A stretch of DNA of 64,000 nt from Granulosicoccus sp036478595 (GTDB taxonomy: Bacteria; Pseudomonadota; Gammaproteobacteria; Granulosicoccales; Granulosicoccaceae): the NCBI GenBank assembly GCA_036478595.1, contig JAZGEF010000018.1:1-64000 (forward strand), in the 5' to 3' direction. The first letter of the stretch is position 1; every line of letters begins with the position of its first letter. Positions 49,844 to 58,372 of the stretch are shown here, in pieces. Position numbers and translations under genes: made by a program. The notes below the pieces were generated by a model. That model was not told the DNA's origin. It did no database searches and saw nothing but the letters and a program-made list of their open reading frames with translations.

Positions 49844-51376
49844 ATGAGCAGCAATGCAGCAAACTGGTTCGTTGAGCGTCACTTAGGCGAAGGGCGGGGC
49901 GATAAGGTTGCGTTTAAAGAAGCTTGGAGCGGTGGACGTGAGCTTAGTTATGGTGCGTTAGCCCAGCAGAGTAGCGAGGTAGCAGCCGCATTGGGAAGTG
50001 CAGGTATTCATCGTGAAGAACGCGCGGCGATGTTTGTACTGGACCAGCTTGAATTCCCCTGCATTTTTTGGGGTGCGTTAAAAGCAGGGGTTCAACCCGT
50101 TGCGCTTAATACACTGTTATCAACTGACGTCTATCGCACGATCTTAAATGACTGTCGCGCGGCGATTTCCTTCGTTTCCGTTGAACTTCTCGATATCGTA
50201 CTTCCAGCTGCAAAAGACTCACCGTACCTGCGCAAGATCGTAGTAATAGGCGGTGACGCACCCGCAGGCACGATCAGCTGGGTTGAGTTCATGAAAGATG
50301 CTACACCCATGTCGGCCATCGAATGCTGCGGAGACGAGATTGCATTCTGGCTTTATTCCTCAGGTTCAACCGGCAATCCAAAAGGCGTGCGTCACGTTCA
50401 TGATGCCTTGCGTGTTACCTGCGATACCTACGGAAGCAAAGTGCTTGGTATCCGCGAAGACGACACGATATACTCTGCAGCTAAGCTGTTTTTCGCTTAC
50501 GGACTTGGCAATGGTATGTCGTTCCCACAAGCCGTTGGTGCAACGGCATTGTTATATAACGCTCGCCCCACACCAGAATCAGTATCAGCGATACTAGAAG
50601 AGCATAAACCGACTATCTTCTGCGGTGTACCTACGCTTTACGCCGCCCTTGTTCATCGATGGGAAGAAGGCGCCGTTCCCGATGCGCCACTTCGCATTTG
50701 TATTTCAGCAGGAGAGGCCTTACCTGCGGAGCTTGGTCGTAAGTGGAAAGCATTGCAAGGCTCAGACATCATGGACGGCGTCGGCTCAACCGAGTTGCTG
50801 CATATCTTCCTGTCCAACAGCCCTAACGATATTGAATACGGTACCTCTGGTGTTGCAGTTCCGGGTTATGAGGTACGGCTAGTTGACGAAACTGGTGCAA
50901 ACATTGAGGAAGGTGCGATCGGTGAATTGTTGGTAAAAGGTGATTCGGCAGCGGCTGACTATTGGAATCAGCGTACTAAATCACGCTCAACGTTTGAAGG
51001 TGAGTGGACTCGTACGGGGGATAAATATGAGATGAGTAAGAGTGGACGCATGATCTACTGTGGCCGCACCGATGATATGTTTAAAGTATCGGGTATCTGG
51101 GTTAGTCCATTTGAAGTTGAGCAGGCGTTAATGGCGCATCCCGATGTTTTAGAAGCGGCGGTCGTTGCTCGCCGAGACGAGGATGATTTAGAAAAGCCTC
51201 AAGCATTTGTCGTACTCAAGGATGGCCGTGATGCAAAAGCCGTGGGCGGATTGAAGGATTTCGTGAAAGAGCGAATAGGTAAGTGGAAGTATCCACGTTG
51301 GATCGATATCCTGGATGAACTACCAAAAACCGCTACTGGGAAAATTCAGCGTTTTAAGTTACGTGAACCGTCATAG
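49844..51376 (+). CDS. Benzoate-CoA ligase family protein
   Basis: 510 residues from ATG 49844, preceded by GGAAA; an upstream in-frame start at 49742 lacks family similarity. AMP-forming ANL enzyme: FWLYSSGSTGNPKGVRHVHD near residue 168, ISAGEALPAELGRKWKALQG near 287, MDGVGSTELLHIFLSNSPND near 308, TGDKYEMSKSGRMIYCGRTD near 390 and the catalytic Lys in LPKTATGKIQRFKL at the end. DGVGSTELLHIF is diagnostic of the benzoate/aminobenzoate/hydroxybenzoate ligase branch. It would make an aryl-CoA from an aromatic acid. A second paralogue lies at 59539, so the two may use different aromatic acids. Confidence 0.9.
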   Translation: MSSNAANWFVERHLGEGRGDKVAFKEAWSGGRELSYGALAQQSSEVAAALGSAGIHREERAAMFVLDQLEFPCIFWGALKAGVQPVALNTLLSTDVYRTILNDCRAAISFVSVELLDIVLPAAKDSPYLRKIVVIGGDAPAGTISWVEFMKDATPMSAIECCGDEIAFWLYSSGSTGNPKGVRHVHDALRVTCDTYGSKVLGIREDDTIYSAAKLFFAYGLGNGMSFPQAVGATALLYNARPTPESVSAILEEHKPTIFCGVPTLYAALVHRWEEGAVPDAPLRICISAGEALPAELGRKWKALQGSDIMDGVGSTELLHIFLSNSPNDIEYGTSGVAVPGYEVRLVDETGANIEEGAIGELLVKGDSAAADYWNQRTKSRSTFEGEWTRTGDKYEMSKSGRMIYCGRTDDMFKVSGIWVSPFEVEQALMAHPDVLEAAVVARRDEDDLEKPQAFVVLKDGRDAKAVGGLKDFVKERIGKWKYPRWIDILDELPKTATGKIQRFKLREPS

Positions 51377-51437
51377 GCGAATGCCTTGTTCAGCGCTCGG
51401 ATTGTATCGATGTTTAATAACTTATCATTAACGTAGC

Positions 51438-51611
51438 ATGGGAAGAGTACGGCCCACTCAACTCATGATGGGCCTCGCCCAAGCTGGTGGCATTCCCAGC
51501 ACTCTACGCGATGCACAATTGCGCAACATCCACACTGTTATGCTTACCGATGGTTGTGCCGCATTTGAAAGTGAAACACATGATGCCGCTGTGTTTTCAT
51601 TGCAACAGTGA
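51438..51611 (+). pseudogene. Isochorismatase-family cysteine hydrolase C-terminal remnant
   Basis: A 57-codon frame ends at TGA. Its second half reads STLRDAQLRNIHTVMLTDGC and then AAFESETHDAAVFSL, the conserved stretch after the catalytic Cys in isochorismatase-like hydrolases (usually ESTxRDA...YxTVMVTDGCAA). The catalytic Cys and the first 100 or so residues are missing, replaced by unrelated MGLAQAGGIP sequence. It is therefore the tail of a deleted gene, lying at the junction of two catabolic blocks. Confidence 0.65.
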
Positions 51612-51696
51612 CGCAGCGTATGGATTGTGCCGAAACGCTTTCATGGTTATCAAAGCAATCATCACGCTCTACGTCATGAGCAGCTTGGGGGCCTGA

Positions 51697-51716
51697 CATT
51701 CCCCTTTGCGGGAATG
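51697..51716. repeat. CATTCCC/GGGAATG palindromic element
   Basis: A 7-bp inverted repeat around CTTTGC. It resembles the common CATTCCCGC-GCGGGAATG intergenic hairpins. No T-run follows, so a role as a bidirectional terminator between the convergent ligase and FadB-like genes is possible but not shown. Related degenerate arms occur at 24416-24464. Confidence 0.45.
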
Positions 51717-51752
51717 AAAGGAATCGACTGAATTACGGGGCCTTCAAAAGTT

Positions 51753-53723
51753 CTAGAGGTAGGTTTGTTGCACATTACTTGAAAACATAGGGCCTCCACG
51801 CCAACGCGGAAATCCGTAGCCATTTACCATCACTACGTCGATTGCATCCGCGGAGTTTGCGATGCCTTCTTTTAGAATCGCGTCGGCTTCATTTGTTATC
51901 TGCTCAAGGATGGCAGTCATAATCTGCTCTTCCGTAAAGCTACGTCTCACAATACCTTTGCGTGCAGATTCTGATTTGATAAGTTGCTCAACCCATTCGT
52001 CACGCTCGGCAGTTTTGCCGTCTGCGTATTGATAGTATCCGCTGCCAGTTTTGCGGCCAAAGCGCTTGACCTCGCATAATTTGTCCGCAATATCAACATA
52101 TCTGGTTTCAGATTTCTCAAGTGTAGTTAGCTGTCTTCGCATCGCCCAACCGATATCCAACCCAGCCAAATCCTGCATTTCGAAAATGCCCATTGGAAAT
52201 CCGAAATTCTTCATAGCAGAATCGATTTCGTGTGGCAGAGCGCCATCTTCGATCAGATACTCACTTGTTCTTCGGTAGGCTGACATTATCCGATTGCCAA
52301 TGAACCCTTTACAGTTGCCGCTCGGGACAGCTATCTTGCCGGTGCGCTTGGCGAACGCAAGGGCAGTTGCTAATACATCCGGCGCAACAACGTCAGTACG
52401 AATCACCTCTAACAGTTTCATGATATGCGCGGGTGAAAAGTAGTGCAGGCCAACTACACGTGATGGATTATTTGTTAGATTTGCGATAGCTGCAATGTCT
52501 AGATAAGAAGTATTGGACGCCAATATCGTATCGGGTTTGCTTACTTCATCAAGTTTTTTGAAGACGTTGTTTTTGACATTCATGTCTTCGAATACCGCTT
52601 CAATCACTAAGTCAGCATTACTCAATGAGCTGTATTGCTCGGACGTATTAAAATTACTCAGAAGGCTTGCATGCTTTTCTGCATTGATAATTCCTCGTGA
52701 CAAAGTCGCAGCTAATATTTGCTCAACTGCATTTTGAGCGTTATTAATTGAAGTGTAATCTCTTTCTATCAATATAACCTTGAAGCCACTAAGCAGGGCC
52801 GACGATGCTATGCCTGTACCCATGGTACCGCCACCCACAATACCGACTTCGTCAATGGCTCGTGCTGTACTGCCCTTAAGTGCAGGCATTTTCGATACTG
52901 AGCGTTCTGCGAAGAAGAGGTGCCTTAGTGATTTTGATTGATCGCTCTCACGTAGGTGTTTAAACGTTTCTCGCTCTAGTAACAGTGCGTCTTTTGCTGG
53001 CATTTTAGCGCCACTTGAAACTGTGTCAATGGCCACAGCTTTTGCGAATTGCTTGCTTTTTTTGGCTGCAGTTAATGCGTTATCTATTTCAGTGTTACTT
53101 AGTGGAGTAATAACGGGTAGCTCGATTAAAGGTAAGCGCTTAGTAGTCACTACGGCGTTATGCGCGAATGATTTGGCAGCCGTTAAGAGATCGCTAGATG
53201 CTATTTCATCTACAAGCCCGATGTTTTTTGCTTTAAGCGCATTGATAGGCTTACCGCTGGTGATCAAATCCAGGGCGTCTTGCATTGCAATTAGCCTAGG
53301 CAATCTAACCGTACCACCTGCTCCAGGAATCAATCCTAAATTAATTTCGGGGAATCCCAGTTCAGCCCTTACATCGGCAATTCGATAACGACAAGCGAGC
53401 GCGATCTCCAAGCCGCCGCCCAAGGCTGTTCCGTGTACTACCGCTAACCAAGGGATACGAGCATTCTCGATTTCATTGATGACATAAGGCAAGGCAGGTT
53501 CTTGCGTTGGTTTGCCGAATTCACTAATATCAGCGCCCGCTACAAACGTCTTACCTGCACACGTCAGCAATACAGCCTTCAACGAATGGTTATTGTTCGT
53601 TTGTAAAATCGCTTCTGCAATTTCTGCGCGCACTGCATGAGACGTTGCGTTCACCGGCGGGTTGTTTATCGTAACGATCGCCAGAGCGTCGTCATAGATA
53701 ACGGTAACAACGGGCGTATTCAT
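51753..53723 (-). CDS. FadB-like enoyl-CoA hydratase/3-hydroxyacyl-CoA dehydrogenase
   Basis: 656 residues, shorter than E. coli FadB (about 730) but typical of the FadJ/peroxisomal-type fusion. Residues 1-190 are a crotonase domain: ALLTCAGKTFVAGADISEFG near residue 52 and PWLAVVHGTALGGGLEIALA near 94, then ELGFPEINLGLIPGAGGTVR with the catalytic Glu region. Residues from about 285 are the NAD-binding 3-hydroxyacyl-CoA dehydrogenase: VGIVGGGTMGTGIASSALLS and SRVVGLHYFSPAHIMKLLEV, then two C-terminal helical domains. It would perform hydration and dehydrogenation of ring-opened CoA esters from the neighbouring aryl-CoA operon, with which it shares the divergent promoter region. Confidence 0.92.
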   Translation of the reverse strand: MNTPVVTVIYDDALAIVTINNPPVNATSHAVRAEIAEAILQTNNNHSLKAVLLTCAGKTFVAGADISEFGKPTQEPALPYVINEIENARIPWLAVVHGTALGGGLEIALACRYRIADVRAELGFPEINLGLIPGAGGTVRLPRLIAMQDALDLITSGKPINALKAKNIGLVDEIASSDLLTAAKSFAHNAVVTTKRLPLIELPVITPLSNTEIDNALTAAKKSKQFAKAVAIDTVSSGAKMPAKDALLLERETFKHLRESDQSKSLRHLFFAERSVSKMPALKGSTARAIDEVGIVGGGTMGTGIASSALLSGFKVILIERDYTSINNAQNAVEQILAATLSRGIINAEKHASLLSNFNTSEQYSSLSNADLVIEAVFEDMNVKNNVFKKLDEVSKPDTILASNTSYLDIAAIANLTNNPSRVVGLHYFSPAHIMKLLEVIRTDVVAPDVLATALAFAKRTGKIAVPSGNCKGFIGNRIMSAYRRTSEYLIEDGALPHEIDSAMKNFGFPMGIFEMQDLAGLDIGWAMRRQLTTLEKSETRYVDIADKLCEVKRFGRKTGSGYYQYADGKTAERDEWVEQLIKSESARKGIVRRSFTEEQIMTAILEQITNEADAILKEGIANSADAIDVVMVNGYGFPRWRGGPMFSSNVQQTYL

Positions 53724-54025
53724 GCGGTTTATTCCTGTTCCGATTGTCGATCAATAGTTTAACTATCAAAAAATGTTTTTTGAATCCTTCACGGCCAGTA
53801 TGAGCGCATGTATGTCGATTAGTATCGTCATAAGTATGGAGAGCCTAGAGGCTCATCACACTTCGAACAGCGCCATTCTCATCATTTGTTTCTGTTCTCC
53901 TCAGGTTCCCATTTTATGGTATCAATCGTTTTTGTATATATTTTAAACCTAAACTATTTATACTTGCAATGTATATCCGTAAATAATACACTAGAGGTAC
54001 ACCCACAACTTTAAAAGTCAGCGAC
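53724..54025. promoter_or_regulatory. Divergent control region of the aryl-CoA operon
   Basis: About 300 bp, markedly AT-rich near the plus-strand start (TTTTTGTATATATTTTAAACC area). It holds a palindrome at 53754-53766 and a related half-site at 53950-53958, either of which could bind the MarR protein encoded inside the operon. No reading frame of interest was found. Confidence 0.45.
53754..53766. promoter_or_regulatory. ATAGTT-T-AACTAT palindrome, candidate MarR operator
   Basis: A perfect 6-bp inverted repeat around a single T, about 30 bp before the FadB-like start codon. The octamer TAAACTAT found on its minus strand recurs at 53950-53957 next to the opposite promoter. Paired sites in a divergent promoter suit joint control by the MarR regulator at 57084. 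Confidence 0.4.
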
Positions 54026-56317
54026 ATGCGCATTGCTTGTTTAGGCGGTGGCCCCGCAGGACTCTACTTCGCTATTTCTTTAAAGCTTCGACAGCCCGAG
54101 GCTGAGGTCGTTATTCTTGAGCGCAATAAAGCTGACGATACCTTTGGCTGGGGTGTAGTGCTTTCAGATGAAACACTGGACTATCTCCATGAGAACGATC
54201 CTGTCAGCGCGGCGTCAATTAAGGAGCACTTTGCCTATTGGGATGATATAGCGGTTCATCATCAAGGCCAGAAGATGCTCTCTACCGGGCACGGGTTTTG
54301 TGGTATTGGACGTCGGCAACTACTCATACTATTGCAGGCACGTGCACGTGAACTGGGCGTTGAATTACGCTTTGAGACTGAAGTCGGTAGCGCCTCACAA
54401 TACGCTGGCGACTATGACGTAGTGGTGGCCAGCGACGGCTTAAATTCCAAAACTCGTACTGAGTTTAACGAGATATTCCAAGCTGACATTGAAAACCTAC
54501 AGTGCCAATTTATTTGGTTAGGCACAAAACAGAAGTTTGATGACGCCTTTGCGTTCATTTTTGAAGAAACAGAAAAAGGCTGGGTGTGGGCACATGCATA
54601 CCAGTTTGATGATGAGACAGCCACTTTTATCGTTGAGTGCTCTCAAGAAACATTTGATGCGTTTGGTTTCGGAACAGTAGACCAACCACAAAGCATAGCA
54701 ATATGTGAAGGTATCTTTAAAGAGCATCTTGGTGGTCATTCGCTTATGACAAACGCGAATCACATTCGCGGCTCAGCATGGATTCAGTTTCCACGTGTGC
54801 TTTGTGATAAATGGAGCCATGAAAATATGGTGCTGTTGGGTGATGCTTCTGCAACTGCCCACTTTTCTATTGGTTCGGGTACAAAGCTCGCTCTTGAGAG
54901 TGCTGCGGCCTTGGCTAAGTATCTAAGCGAAGAGTCTGATCTTGAAAAAGCCTTTGCGCAATACGAGGATGCTCGTCGCTTAGAGGTTTTACGGCTTCAA
55001 TCCGCTGCTAGAAACTCTGTGGAATGGTTTGAAGACGTGGAGCGTTACCTACATCTGGATCCTGTACAGCTTAACTATTCGCTACTGACTCGGTCTCAAC
55101 GGATAAGCCATGAAAATTTACGACTGCGTGATCCAATATGGCTTGAGAGTGCTGAGAAATGGTTTCAAGAGCAAGCAGGGGTAAAGCCTGGTAGCGCTGT
55201 CCGCGCGCCGATGTTTGCACCTTATCAGCTGCGCGACATGCCGCTTAAAAATCGAATCGTCGTGTCTCCAATGGCTCAGTACAAAGCCATTGATGGGTGC
55301 CCAACCGATTGGCACCTCGTTCACTATGGTGAGCGGGCCAAAGGTGGCTGCGGGCTGCTTTATACAGAGATGACATGCATTTCTCCAACTGCGCGCATCA
55401 CGCCAGGATGCCCAGGCTTATATAGCGAAGAGCATGAAATTGCGTGGCGTAGGCTTTGTGAGTTTGTCCACCAAGAAACGCAAGCCAAAATCTGCTGCCA
55501 AATCGGGCACTCGGGGCGAAAGGGGTCAACTTGTGTTGCTTGGGAAGGAATGGATCAACAACTCACCGATAACAACTGGGATCTGATTTCCGCCTCTTCT
55601 ATAGCGTGGTCTGAAGACAATGCCGTGCCGAAAGAAATGACACGATTTGATATGGATATGATCAAGCAGCAATTCGTCGATGCTGTGAAAATGGCTGAAC
55701 GCTCAGGCTTTGACATGATCGAGCTTCATGCAGCTCACGGTTATTTGATTTCTTCGTTTATCTCACCACTGTCTAACGTCCGTGTCGATGAATATGGCGG
55801 GCCGCTTGAAAACCGCATGCGTTATCCATTAGAAGTATTTAAAGCGATGCGCGCCGTGTGGCCTGAAAGCAAACCGATGGCGGTTCGTATTTCAGCTACT
55901 GATTGGGCAGTCAATGGCATTAAGCCCGAAGAGGCGGTCGAAATTGCCAAATTATTTGATGCAGCAGGCTGCGACATTATCGATGTATCAGCAGGTCAAA
56001 CATCAACTGAAGCCGAGCCCGTTTATGGCCGCATGTTCCAAACTCCGTTCTCTGATCGCATTCGTAACGAGGCTGGCTTAGCGACTATGGCAGTCGGGAA
56101 TATCTTTGAGGCGGATCACGTGAATTCGATTCTTATGGCAGGGCGAGCAGATCTTGTGTGTTTAGCACGTCCCCACCTTGCTGATCCATATTGGACGTTA
56201 CACGCCGCAACACAACTTGGTGATCGCCAAGAGACATGGCCACTACCGTACGACGCTGGCAAAGATCAAGCGTGGCGCTTAGCCGACCGGCTAGCAGAAA
56301 TGGCAGCTAATACATGA
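54026..56317 (+). CDS. 2-aminobenzoyl-CoA monooxygenase/reductase (salicylyl-CoA 5-hydroxylase-like fusion)
   Basis: 763-residue fusion. Residues 1-390 are a class A FAD monooxygenase: MRIACLGGGPAGLYFAISLK, the DG motif VVVASDGLNSKTRTEF near residue 135, and the GD motif NMVLLGDASATAHFSIGSGT near 270. Residues 395-763 are an old-yellow-enzyme FMN barrel: MFAPYQLRDMPLKNRIVVSP, QIGHSGRKGSTC, DMIELHAAHGYLISSFISPL and NVRVDEYGGPLENRMRYPLE. The same fusion in Azoarcus evansii hydroxylates 2-aminobenzoyl-CoA and then reduces the product, removing aromaticity. Databases often call it salicylyl-CoA 5-hydroxylase/oxidoreductase, and a salicylate route is the chief alternative. It is the first gene of the operon and overlaps the SDR gene by 4 bp. 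Confidence 0.88.
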   Translation: MRIACLGGGPAGLYFAISLKLRQPEAEVVILERNKADDTFGWGVVLSDETLDYLHENDPVSAASIKEHFAYWDDIAVHHQGQKMLSTGHGFCGIGRRQLLILLQARARELGVELRFETEVGSASQYAGDYDVVVASDGLNSKTRTEFNEIFQADIENLQCQFIWLGTKQKFDDAFAFIFEETEKGWVWAHAYQFDDETATFIVECSQETFDAFGFGTVDQPQSIAICEGIFKEHLGGHSLMTNANHIRGSAWIQFPRVLCDKWSHENMVLLGDASATAHFSIGSGTKLALESAAALAKYLSEESDLEKAFAQYEDARRLEVLRLQSAARNSVEWFEDVERYLHLDPVQLNYSLLTRSQRISHENLRLRDPIWLESAEKWFQEQAGVKPGSAVRAPMFAPYQLRDMPLKNRIVVSPMAQYKAIDGCPTDWHLVHYGERAKGGCGLLYTEMTCISPTARITPGCPGLYSEEHEIAWRRLCEFVHQETQAKICCQIGHSGRKGSTCVAWEGMDQQLTDNNWDLISASSIAWSEDNAVPKEMTRFDMDMIKQQFVDAVKMAERSGFDMIELHAAHGYLISSFISPLSNVRVDEYGGPLENRMRYPLEVFKAMRAVWPESKPMAVRISATDWAVNGIKPEEAVEIAKLFDAAGCDIIDVSAGQTSTEAEPVYGRMFQTPFSDRIRNEAGLATMAVGNIFEADHVNSILMAGRADLVCLARPHLADPYWTLHAATQLGDRQETWPLPYDAGKDQAWRLADRLAEMAANT

Positions 56318-57087
56318 GTGAATTCACCAGAACAAACTTAAATGATAAGCACGTCGTTATTTCTGGTGGAGGTAGTGGTGTTGGAGCCGAGATCGCAGCA
56401 CAGTTTGCCAAAAATGGTGCATCGGTTTCTATTTTGGGCCGACGTGAGAGTGCGCTGGAAACGGTAGCAGCTAAGACAGGAGCCATGTCTATTGTTTGTG
56501 ATGTGACTGATTCAGTGAGTGTTGAATCAGCAATAAATAGTGCACGGAACAAGTATGGGCCCATCTCGATTGCAGTAGCAAACGCGGGTGCTGCGATTAG
56601 CAAACCGTTTTCTGCGATGACGCCAGAGGATTTCTCAAACATGCTGGACGTCAATGCTTTGGGTGTTTTTAACTTATGGCAGGTTTGTTTGAATGATATG
56701 CGTGAACTAAAATGGGGGCGCATGTTGGCGATAGCGTCGAGTGCAGGATTAAAAGGCTATCCGTACGTCTCGGGCTATTGCGCCGCCAAACATGCGGTAG
56801 TAGGGCTAACTCGGGCATTGGCGCTGGAGCTTCCACAAACCGGTATAACCGTTAATGCAGTTTGTCCAGGATTTGTTGATACGCCCATGTTGGATGAGTC
56901 GATAAAAAATATTGTTACAAGCACTGGCAAGACGGCAGAAGACGCAGCTAATATTCTTGCCTCAAATAACCCGATGAAGCGCTTCATCACTACAGAGGAA
57001 GTTGCCTCAACTGTTATGTGGTTAGCTAGCAACGACAGTGGATCAATCAATGGGCAGGCAGTATCGGTCAATGGGGGTGAGGTATGA
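56314..57087 (+). CDS. Short-chain dehydrogenase/reductase
   Basis: 257 residues of the classical SDR family. The cofactor site is VVISGGGSGVGAEIAAQFAK near residue 12, NAGAA follows near 88, and the catalytic Ser and Tyr-x-x-x-Lys lie in AIASSAGLKGYPYVSGYCAA with K, near 140-158. PGFVDTPMLDES is the usual segment following the active site. NADP(H) or NAD(H) preference is unclear. In the 2-aminobenzoyl-CoA operon it probably reduces or oxidises a hydroxy/oxo group on the alicyclic or ring-opened CoA ester. It overlaps both neighbours by 4 bp. Confidence 0.92.
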   Translation: MSEFTRTNLNDKHVVISGGGSGVGAEIAAQFAKNGASVSILGRRESALETVAAKTGAMSIVCDVTDSVSVESAINSARNKYGPISIAVANAGAAISKPFSAMTPEDFSNMLDVNALGVFNLWQVCLNDMRELKWGRMLAIASSAGLKGYPYVSGYCAAKHAVVGLTRALALELPQTGITVNAVCPGFVDTPMLDESIKNIVTSTGKTAEDAANILASNNPMKRFITTEEVASTVMWLASNDSGSINGQAVSVNGGEV

Positions 57088-57563
57088 GCCGAGTTGCAAT
57101 TAATTCAGCTGCAGAGCCTACAGCCAAAACACGCTTACGTTTGTGGTTGAAATTGTTAAAGCTATCAAGACAAATCGAAGGCGAATTACGTGAAAAATTT
57201 CGAGTAGATTTCCTAACTACACTTCCTCGGTTTGATGTGATGGCGGCTTTGTACCGGTTTCCAAAAGGCTTGCTCATGAATGAGTTATCTGAAGAGCTTA
57301 AAGTATCCAACGGTAATGTCACTGGTATTGTCGATCGCATGGTCAACGACTCGATTGTCACCAGAGCCCCTGTTCCTGGCGACCGGCGCGCACTACGTGT
57401 AAAGCTTACCGACACCGGAAAAAAAGAGTTTCTAAAACAAGCTTCAAAGCACGAAGATTGGGTTGATACCTTATTGAATAATATATCTGCGAACGATGCG
57501 GAACTAATGATTGATCTTGTAGATAAAGCATTCTCCAATACCTCTAAGGAGCGGTCCGAATAA
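57084..57563 (+). CDS. MarR family regulator inside the aryl-CoA operon
   Basis: 159 residues. The HTH and wing are GLLMNELSEELKVSNGNVTG, then RMVNDSIVTRAPVPGDRRAL, with the conserved D-x-R. The N-terminal helix (KTRLRLWLKLLKLSRQIEGE) is a dimer element. Related regulators of aryl-CoA operons respond to aromatic CoA esters. Because the gene is embedded with 4-bp and 1-bp overlaps, the protein would be produced with the enzymes and act in autoregulation. Candidate sites lie in the 53.7-54.0 kb divergent region. Confidence 0.92.
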   Translation: MSRVAINSAAEPTAKTRLRLWLKLLKLSRQIEGELREKFRVDFLTTLPRFDVMAALYRFPKGLLMNELSEELKVSNGNVTGIVDRMVNDSIVTRAPVPGDRRALRVKLTDTGKKEFLKQASKHEDWVDTLLNNISANDAELMIDLVDKAFSNTSKERSE

Positions 57564-58372
57564 TGACTCACTGCCGTACAGATGTTGCACATTTTGAATG
57601 CGAAATTGTAAGCCGAATAGCGAAAGTTTCACTTAATCGACCTGAGCGCAAAAACCCTTTAACATTTGAGAGCTATGCCGAACTACGAGATTGGTTCAGA
57701 GAGTTAGCTTATTGCAATGATGTGGATGCCGTTGTGTTTGGATCAAACGGTGGCAATTTTTCATCAGGTGGCGATGTGCACGACATCATTGGCCCATTAA
57801 CGAAAATGTCTGTAAAAGAGCTACTGCAATTTACAAGGATGACGGGGGATTTAGTCAAAGCCATCTTAAATTGTGGCAAACCCGTTGTTGCCGCGATTGA
57901 TGGCATTAGTGTAGGTGCTGGTGCGATTATCGCCATGGCATCAGATTTACGACTCGCCACGCCAGAAGCTAAAACTGCGTTTCTGTTTTCGCGTGTCGGC
58001 TTAGCAGGATGCGATATGGGTGCATGCGCCATATTGCCCAGAATCATCGGGCAAGGTCGGGCTGCGGAGTTATTCTATACAGGCCGCTCTATGAATGCGG
58101 TTGAAGGTGAGCGATGGGGTTATTACAATCGTATTGTTGAGGCCATCGATCTTGAAAAAGAATCGATGGCATTGGCGATTAGAATTGCTGAGGGGCCAAA
58201 TTTTGCGCACATGATGACTAAAACCATGTTGCAACAGGAATGGTCCATGTCGATAGAACAGGCCATAGAAAGTGAGGCGCAAACGCAAGCGCTATGCATG
58301 CAAACAGAAGATTTTAAACGCGCTTACGTCGCGTTTATAAATAAAGAAAAGCCTGTTTTCGAGGGCAATTAG
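57563..58372 (+). CDS. Enoyl-CoA hydratase/isomerase family protein
   Basis: 269-residue crotonase-fold protein. LNRPERKNPLTFESYAELRD opens the fold. The first oxyanion loop is GGNFSSGGDVHDIIGPLTKM near residue 70 and the second GKPVVAAIDGISVGAGAIIA near 110. In the catalytic-Glu region the sequence is FLFSRVGLAGCDMGACAILP, where the usual Glu positions are replaced (Gly-Cys-Asp at one). It may act as hydrolase or isomerase instead of a plain hydratase, for example in ring opening of an alicyclic CoA ester. It abuts the acyl-CoA dehydrogenase gene with no gap. Confidence 0.9.
   Translation: MTHCRTDVAHFECEIVSRIAKVSLNRPERKNPLTFESYAELRDWFRELAYCNDVDAVVFGSNGGNFSSGGDVHDIIGPLTKMSVKELLQFTRMTGDLVKAILNCGKPVVAAIDGISVGAGAIIAMASDLRLATPEAKTAFLFSRVGLAGCDMGACAILPRIIGQGRAAELFYTGRSMNAVEGERWGYYNRIVEAIDLEKESMALAIRIAEGPNFAHMMTKTMLQQEWSMSIEQAIESEAQTQALCMQTEDFKRAYVAFINKEKPVFEGN

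Larger units (their letters stand above)
51377..51752. other. Intergenic stretch with a gene remnant and a hairpin
   Basis: About 375 bp between an aryl-CoA ligase (plus) and the FadB-like gene (minus). It contains an isochorismatase-family fragment at 51438-51611 and a CATTCCC/GGGAATG hairpin at 51697-51716. I see no intact gene. Confidence 0.6.

Noticed and set aside
51697..51716. Rho-independent terminator
   Set aside because: The stem is only 7 bp and no T-run follows on either strand, so it is listed as a palindromic repeat instead.
54026..56317. Plain salicylyl-CoA 5-hydroxylase
   Set aside because: The C-terminal old-yellow-enzyme half and the RidA/dehydrogenase neighbours favour the 2-aminobenzoyl-CoA monooxygenase/reductase reading, though salicylate cannot be excluded.
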